The translations under genes and the position numbers were made by a program. Source: Pogonophryne albipinna (Eukaryota > Chordata > Actinopteri > Perciformes > Artedidraconidae). From it: a DNA stretch of 64,000 nucleotides. Below the pieces are notes generated by a model. The model ran no database searches. It saw nothing but the letters and a program-made list of their open reading frames with translations, and was not told the DNA's origin. The DNA lies in contig CM053258.1 in NCBI GenBank assembly GCA_028583405.1, positions 175,900 to 239,899 of the forward strand. The letters run 5' to 3'. Of this stretch, positions 57,090-64,000 are shown one piece after another (position 1 is the stretch's first letter; every line of letters starts with the position of its first letter).

Positions 57090-57654
57090 GACAGGTGGGA
57101 GCAGGCCTCGGCAACAGCAGAACCAGGACAGGTGGGAGCAGGCCTCGGCAACAGCAGAACCAGGACAGGTGGGATCAGGCCTCTGCAACAGCAGAACCAG
57201 GACAGGTGGGAGCAGGCCTCCGCAACAGCAGAACCAGGACATGTGGGATCAGGCCTCCGCAACAGCAGAACCAGGACAGGTGGGAGCAGGCCTCCGCAAC
57301 AGCAGAACCAGGACAGGTGGGAGCAGGCCTCCGCAACAGCAGAACCAGGACAGGTGGGATCAGGCCTCCGCAACAGCAGAACATGGACAGGTGGAAGCAG
57401 GCCTCTGCAACAGCAGAACCAGGACAGGTGGGAGCAGGCCTCCGCAACAGCAGAACCAGGACTAGGTGGGAGCAGGCCTCTGCAACAGCAGAACCAGGAC
57501 AGGTGGGATCAGGCCTCAGCAACAGCAGAACCAGGACAGGTGGAAGCAGGCCTCTGCAACAGCAGAACCAGGACAGGTGGAAGCAGGCCTCTGCGACAGC
57601 AGAACCAGGACAGGTGGAAGCAGGCCTCTGCAACAGCAGAACCAGGAGGCAGGA
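57090..57654 (+). repeat. 37-bp minisatellite (gacaggtgggagcaggcctc...)
   Basis: About 15 units of gacaggtgggagcaggcctc plus cgcaacagcagaaccag; 37 bases, so all three frames cycle. Each unit contains CAGGACAG|GTGGGA, a donor-like site. It may be the monomer-type 5' leader of the adjacent LINE-like piece or an unrelated array. Confidence 0.93.
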
Positions 57655-57685
57655 TTGCCAAGGAACTGATGAATGAAGCAAATAA

Positions 57686-57710
57686 CCTCACTGAGCTGTA
57701 GTTATCAGCC
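57686..57710 (-). repeat. Isolated inverted copy of the 75-bp unit core
   Basis: Twenty-five bases (ending ctgtagttatcagcc) are an exact reverse complement of the most conserved part of the satellite unit, 1.2 kb beyond the end of the array. Confidence 0.85.
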
Positions 57711-57744
57711 GCAATCCAACAACAATCTGCGGTACTGATGCGTG

Positions 57745-57753
57745 CTCTCTCTC

Positions 57754-57827
<74 letters not shown>
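57745..57827 (+). repeat. (CT)n microsatellite
   Basis: About 40 CT steps, then cacaca, then the ctctcacctgtctg repeats of the exon 5 array. Confidence 0.95.
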
Positions 57828-57834
<7 letters not shown>

Positions 57835-57864
57835 CCTGTCTGTCTCTCACCTGTCTGTCTTCAG

Positions 57865-58258
57865 GTTTGGGACCCGGTTCCCCTGTATGTCTGATGCCTA
57901 CAGTAAGGACTTGTCTGTCTCTCACCTGTCTGTCTCTCACCTGTCTGTCCTCAGGTTTGAGACCTGGTTCCCCTGTATGTCTGATGCCTACAGTAAGGAC
58001 TTGTCTGTCTCTCACCTTTCTGTCTCTCACCTGTCTGTCCTCAGGTTTTCGACCCGGTTCCCCTGTATGTCTGATGCCTACAGTAAGGACTTGTCTGTCT
58101 CTCACCTGTCTGTCCTCAGGTTTGGGACCCGGTTCCCCTGTATGTCTGATGCCTACAGTAAGGACCTGTCTGTCTCTCATCTGTCTGTCTCTCACCTGTC
58201 TGTCCTCAGGTTTGGGACCCGGTTCCCCTGTATGTCTGATGCCTACAGTAAGGACTTG
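57865..58258 (+). pseudogene. pnp: Array of five further PNP exon 5 5'-end copies
   Basis: Copies start at 57865, 57955, 58045, 58120 and 58210, so spacing is 90, 90, 75 and 90. Each follows an acceptor (TCAG|G) and reads (R)F-G/E/S-T/T/T-R/W-FPCMSDAYSKDL with small differences: FGTRF, FETWF, FSTRF, FGTRF, FGTRF. Each ends at GACTTG or GACCTG and returns to ctctcacctgtctg repeats. All 16 codons are open in every copy. A further acceptor (ctgtcctcag) ends at 58299, exactly at the gap, and may precede the complete exon 5. Confidence 0.88.
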
Positions 58259-58299
58259 TCTGTCTCTCACCTTTTTGTCTCTCACCTGTCTGTCCTCAG

Positions 58300-59299
58300 N
58301 NNNNNNNNNNNNNNNNNNNNNNNNNNNNNNNNNNNNNNNNNNNNNNNNNNNNNNNNNNNNNNNNNNNNNNNNNNNNNNNNNNNNNNNNNNNNNNNNNNNN
58401 NNNNNNNNNNNNNNNNNNNNNNNNNNNNNNNNNNNNNNNNNNNNNNNNNNNNNNNNNNNNNNNNNNNNNNNNNNNNNNNNNNNNNNNNNNNNNNNNNNNN
58501 NNNNNNNNNNNNNNNNNNNNNNNNNNNNNNNNNNNNNNNNNNNNNNNNNNNNNNNNNNNNNNNNNNNNNNNNNNNNNNNNNNNNNNNNNNNNNNNNNNNN
58601 NNNNNNNNNNNNNNNNNNNNNNNNNNNNNNNNNNNNNNNNNNNNNNNNNNNNNNNNNNNNNNNNNNNNNNNNNNNNNNNNNNNNNNNNNNNNNNNNNNNN
58701 NNNNNNNNNNNNNNNNNNNNNNNNNNNNNNNNNNNNNNNNNNNNNNNNNNNNNNNNNNNNNNNNNNNNNNNNNNNNNNNNNNNNNNNNNNNNNNNNNNNN
58801 NNNNNNNNNNNNNNNNNNNNNNNNNNNNNNNNNNNNNNNNNNNNNNNNNNNNNNNNNNNNNNNNNNNNNNNNNNNNNNNNNNNNNNNNNNNNNNNNNNNN
58901 NNNNNNNNNNNNNNNNNNNNNNNNNNNNNNNNNNNNNNNNNNNNNNNNNNNNNNNNNNNNNNNNNNNNNNNNNNNNNNNNNNNNNNNNNNNNNNNNNNNN
59001 NNNNNNNNNNNNNNNNNNNNNNNNNNNNNNNNNNNNNNNNNNNNNNNNNNNNNNNNNNNNNNNNNNNNNNNNNNNNNNNNNNNNNNNNNNNNNNNNNNNN
59101 NNNNNNNNNNNNNNNNNNNNNNNNNNNNNNNNNNNNNNNNNNNNNNNNNNNNNNNNNNNNNNNNNNNNNNNNNNNNNNNNNNNNNNNNNNNNNNNNNNNN
59201 NNNNNNNNNNNNNNNNNNNNNNNNNNNNNNNNNNNNNNNNNNNNNNNNNNNNNNNNNNNNNNNNNNNNNNNNNNNNNNNNNNNNNNNNNNNNNNNNNNN
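58300..59299. other. Assembly gap (1000 N), probably holding the true exon 5
   Basis: Exactly 1000 N, of unknown real length. It starts immediately after an exon 5 acceptor AG. The remaining PNP coding sequence is not visible in the window. Confidence 1.
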
Positions 59300-62200
59300 A
59301 TTTCACTTTCTCTTCTCACTTTCTCTAATAATTTCACTTTTCTCTCTCAACTTTCTCAATGATTTCACTTTCTCTCTCACTTTCTCTATAATTTCACTTT
59401 CTCTCTCACTTTCTCAATCATTTCACTTTCTCTATCACTTTCTCTTATAATTTCACTTTCTCTATCACTCTAATCTTCTCTCTAATCAATATTTCACTTT
59501 CTCTATCACTTTCTCTATAATTTCACTTTCTCTATCACTTTCTCAATCATTTCACTTTCTCTCTCACTTTCTCTATAATTTCACTTTCTCTATCACTTTC
59601 TCTATAATTTCACTTTCTCTCTCACTTTCTCAATCATTTCACTTTCTCTATCACTTTCTCAATCATTTCACTTTCTCTCGTCACTTTCTCTATCATTTCA
59701 CTTCTCTCTCACTTTCTCTATAATTTCACTTTCTCTCTCTCACTTTCTCATCATTTCACTTTCTCTCTCTCACTTTCTCATCATTTCACTTTCTCTCTCA
59801 CTTTCTCTATAATTTCACTTTCTCTCTCTCACTTTCTCAATCATTTCACTTTCTCTCTCACTTTCTCTATATATTTCACTTTCTCTATCACTTTCTCAAT
59901 CATTTCACTTTCTCTATCACTTTCTCTATAATTTCACTTTCTCTATCACTTTCTCAATCATTTCACTTTCTCTATCACTTTCTCTATAATTTCACTTTCT
60001 CTATCACTTTCTCAATCATTTCACTTTCTCTCTCACTTTCTCTATAATTTCACTTTCTCTCTCACTTTCTCAATGATTTCACTTTCTCTCTCACTTTCTC
60101 TATAATTTCACTTTCTCTCTCACTTCCTCAATCATTTCACTTTCTCTATAATTTCACTTTCTCTCTCACTTTCTCAATCATTTCACTTTCTCTATAATTT
60201 CACTTTCTCTCTCACTTTCTCAATCATTTCACTTTCTCTCTCACTTTCTCAATCATTTCACTTTCTCTCTCACTTTCTCAATCATTTCACTTTCTCTATC
60301 ACTTTCTCTATAATTTCACTTTCTCTCTCACTTTCCCAATCATTTCACTTTCTCTATCACTTTCTCTATAATTTCACTTTCTCTCTCACTTTCTCAATCA
60401 TTTCACTTTCTCTCTCACTTTCTCAATCATTTCACTTTCTCTCTCACTTTCTCAATCATTTCACTTTCTCTATAATTTCACTTTCTCTCTCACTTTCTCA
60501 ATCATTTCACTTTCTCTATAATTTCACTTTCTCTCTCACTTTCTCTATAATTTCACTTTCTCTCTCTCTCACTTTCTCAATCATTTCACTTTCTCTCTCA
60601 CTTTCTCTATAATTTCACTTTCTCTCTCTCTCACTTTCTCAATCATTTCACTTTCTCTCTCACTTTCTCTATAATTTCACTTTCTCTCTCTCACTTTCTC
60701 AATCATTTCACTTTCTCTCTCACTTTCTCTATAATTTCACTTTCTCTCTCACTTTCTCAATCATTTCACTTTCTCTCTCACTTTCTCTATAATTTCACTT
60801 TCTCTATCACTTTCTCAATCATTTCACTTTCTCTATCACTTTCTCTATAATTTCACTTTCTCTATCACTTTCTCAATCATTTCACTTTCTCTATAATTTC
60901 ACTTTCTCAATCATTTCACTTTCTCTATAATTTCACTTTCTCAATCATTTCACTTTCTCAATAATTTCACTTTCTCTATCACTTTCTCTATAATTTCACT
61001 TTCTCTATCACTTTCTCAATCATTTCACTTTCTCTCTCACTTTCTCTATAATTTCACTTTCTCTCTCACTTTCTCAATGATTTCACTTTCTCTCTCACTT
61101 TCTCTATAATTTCACTTTCTCTCTCACTTTGTCAATCATTTCACTTTCTCTATCACTTTCTCTATAATTTCACTTTCTCTCTCACTTTCTCAATCATTTC
61201 ACTTTCTCTATCACTTTCTCAATCATTTCACTTTCTCTCTCACTTTCTCTATAATTTCACTTTCTCTATCACTTTCTCAATCATTTCACTTTCTCTCTCT
61301 CACTTTCTCTATAATTTCACTTTCTCTATCACTTTCTCAATCATTTCACTTTCTCTATCACTTTCTCTATAATTTCACTTTCTCTCTCACTTTCTCAATC
61401 ATTTCACTTTCTCTCACTTTCTCAATCATTTCACTTTCTCTCTCACTTTCTCTGTAATTTCACTTTCTCTCTCACTTTCTCTATAATTTCACTTTCTCAA
61501 TGATTTCACTTTCTCTCTCACTTTCTCTATAATTTCACTTTCTCTATCACTTTCTCAATCATTTCACTTTCTCTATCACTTTCTCTATAATTTCACTTTC
61601 TCTCTCACTTTCTCAATGATTTCACTTTCTCTCTCACTTTCTCTATAATTTCACTTTCTCTCTCACTTTCTCAATCATTTCACTTTCTCTATCACTTTCT
61701 CTATAATTTCACTTTCTCTATCACTTTCTCAATCATTTCACTTTCTCTATCACTTTCTCTATAATTTCACTTTCTCTATCACTTTCTCAATCATTTCACT
61801 TTCTCTCTCACTTTCTCTATAATTTCACTTTCTCTATCACTTTCTCTATAATTTCACTTTCTCTCTCACTTTCTCAATCATTTCACTTTCTCTATCACTT
61901 TCTCAATCATTTCACTTTCTCTCTCACTTTCTCTATCATTTCACTTTCTCTCTCACTTTCTCTATAATTTCACTTTCTCTCTCTCACTTTCTCAATCATT
62001 TCACTTTCTCTCTCTCACTTTCTCAATCATTTCACTTTCTCTCTCACTTTCTCTATAATTTCACTTTCTCTCTCTCACTTTCTCAATCATTTCACTTTCT
62101 CTCTCACTTTCTCTATAATTTCACTTTCTCTATCACTTTCTCAATCATTTCACTTTCTCTATCACTTTCTCTATAATTTCACTTTCTCTATCACTTTCTC

Positions 62201-64000
62201 AATCATTTCACTTTCTCTATCACTTTCTCTATAATTTCACTTTCTCTCTCACTTTCTCAATCATTTCACTTTCTCTCTCACTTTCTCTATAATTTCACTT
62301 TCTCTCTCACTTTCTCAATGATTTCACTTTCTCTCTCACTTTCTCTATAATTTCACTTTCTCTCTCACTTTCTCAATCATTTCACTTTCTCTCTCACTTT
62401 CTCAATCATTTCACTTTCTCTCTCACTTCCTCAATCATTTCACTTTCTCTATCACTTTCTCTATAATTTCACTTTCTCTCTCACTTTCTCAATCATTTCA
62501 CTTTCTCTCTCACTTTCTCAATCATTTCACTTTCTCTCTCACTTCCTCAATCATTTCACTTTCTCTATCACTTTCTCTATAATTTCACTTTCTCTCTCAC
62601 TTTCTCAATCATTCACTTCCTCTCTCACTTTCTCAATCATTTCACTTTCTCTCTCACTTTCTCAATCATTTCACTTTCTCTCTCACTTTCTCTATAATTT
62701 CACTTTCTCTCTCACTTTCTCAATCATTTCACTTTCTCTCTCACTTTCTCAATCATTTCACTTTCTCAATCATTTCACTTTCTCTCTCACTTTCTCAATC
62801 ATTTCACTTTCTCTCTCACTTCCTCAATCATTTCACTTTCTCTATCACTTTCTCTATAATTTCACTTTCTCTCTCACTTTCTCAATCATTTCACTTTCTC
62901 TCTCACTTTCTCAATCATTTCACTTTCTCTCTCACTTCCTCAATCATTTCACTTTCTCTATCACTTTCTCTATAATTTCACTTTCTCTCTCACTTTCTCA
63001 ATCATTTCACTTCCTCTCTCACTTTCTCAATCATTTCACTTTCTCTCTCACTTTCTCAATCATTTCACTTTCTCTCTCACTTTCTCTATAATTTCACTTT
63101 CTCTCTCACTTTCTCAATCATTTCACTTTCTCTATAATTTCACTTTCTCTCTCACTTTCTCAATCATTTCACTTTCTCTATAATTTCACTTTCTCAATCA
63201 TTTCACTTCCTCTCTCACTTTCTCAATCATTTCACTTTCTCTCTCACTTTCTCAATCATTTCACTTTCTCTATAATTTACTTTCTCTCTCACTTTCTCAA
63301 TCATTTCACTTTCTCTATCACTTTCTCTATAATTTCACTTTCTCTCTCTCTCACTTTCTCAATCATTTCACTTTCTCTCTCACTTTCTCTATAATTTCAC
63401 TTTCTCTCTCTCTCACTTTCTCAATCATTTCACTTTCTCTCTCTCTCACTTTCTCAATCATTTCACTTTCTCTCTCACTTTCTCTATAATTTCACTTTCT
63501 CTATCACTTTCTCTATAATTTCACTTTCTCTCTCACTTTCTCAATCATTTCACTTTCTCTATCACTTTCTCAATCATTTCACTTTCTCTCTCACTTTCTC
63601 TATCATTTCACTTTCTCTCTCACTTTCTCTATAATTTCACTTTCTCTCTCTCACTTTCTCAATCATTTCACTTTCTCTCTCTCACTTTCTCAATCATTTC
63701 ACTTTCTCTCTCACTTTCTCTATAATTTCACTTTCTCTCTCTCACTTTCTCAATCATTTCACTTTCTCTCTCACTTTCTCAATCATTTCACTTTCTCTCT
63801 CACTTTCTCAATCATTTCACTTTCTCTCTCACTTTCTCTATAATTTCACTTTCTCTCTCACTTTCTCAATCATTTCACTTTCTCTCTCACTTTCTCAATC
63901 ATTTCACTTTCTCAATCATTTCACTTTCTCTCTCACTTTCTCAATCATTTCACTTTCTCTCTCACTTCCTCAATCATTTCACTTTCTCTATCACTTTCTC
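59300..64000 (+). repeat. CT-rich minisatellite (tttcactttctctctcac...), to window end
   Basis: Composed of atttcactttctctataatt and cactttctctctcactttct-type blocks, combined into 27-47 base periods. It has a strong strand bias (pyrimidine-rich on +). The first 600 bases show more irregular indels than the rest. It runs off the window. No gene was seen in it. Confidence 0.97.

Noticed and set aside
56957..57701. Frames of WEQASATAEPGQVGAG type in the 37-bp array
   Set aside because: The unit length is not a multiple of three and all frames are open; typical minisatellite artefact.
57738..59450. Long Leu/Ser frames across the (CT)n tract, exon 5 copies and gap
   Set aside because: Microsatellite translation plus N; the exon 5 pieces are read in a different frame, in register with exon 4.

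Overview
This is eukaryotic DNA, almost certainly from a ray-finned (teleost) fish. It carries spliced exons of a vertebrate-type purine nucleoside phosphorylase (PNP) gene on the + strand, a Tc1-like transposon of a type widespread in fish, L2-like and other LINE fragments, an IS3EU-like DNA transposon, a BED/hAT remnant and an LTR element. There are no prokaryotic genes, no rRNA or tRNA that I could recognise, and no CRISPR. By rough addition of the intervals listed, about 70% of the window is minisatellite or microsatellite. Three runs of N (5145-5144+1000, 34895-35857, 58300-59299) are assembly gaps.

Layout. 1-5144 and 15502-20417 are two near-identical copies of the gene's 5' end: LTR end, promoter region, coding exon 1, a 26-bp minisatellite, a Tc1-like element, a second 26-bp minisatellite and the start of an L2-like LINE. 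Copy A runs into a gap and is followed by a GA-rich array (6145-9631), a decayed BED-finger transposase (9635-9851), a 22-bp CTAACC-type array (9898-11093), an IS3EU-like element with a 6-bp target duplication (11320-11945) and an LTR retroelement in minus orientation (about 12600-15673). Copy B continues into the rest of the gene: 5'-truncated LINE, more of the 26-bp array, exon 2 (22886-23058), an intron of decamer repeats, exon 3 (24416-24519), a 19-kb intron that is mostly one 42-bp minisatellite (24844-42640) followed by two DNA-transposon-like pieces, and exon 4 (43680-43855). After exon 4 the first about 49 bases of exon 5, with the splice acceptor, occur seven times on a 75-90 bp period (43978-44116 and 57865-58258). 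That array is split by a minus-strand LINE 3' fragment, an 11.6-kb array of 75/76-bp units, a minus-strand LINE 5' piece encoding a degenerate 2A-like peptide, and a 37-bp minisatellite. From 59300 to the end is a CT-rich minisatellite.

How it works together. The one host gene seen is PNP, a cytosolic purine-salvage enzyme. Exon 1 of copy B (but not copy A, which lacks one C) joins in frame to exons 2, 3 and 4, so copy B looks like the working 5' end. The remaining catalytic part (rest of exon 5, last exon) lies in the third gap or beyond the window. The predicted product has His where human PNP has the phosphate-binding Arg84. Several arrangements are worth checking: the 5'-end duplication (real or a haplotype artefact), the decoy-exon array, the C23/G17 tracts flanking exon 2, and the link between the 75-bp satellite and the 2A-bearing LINE ORF.
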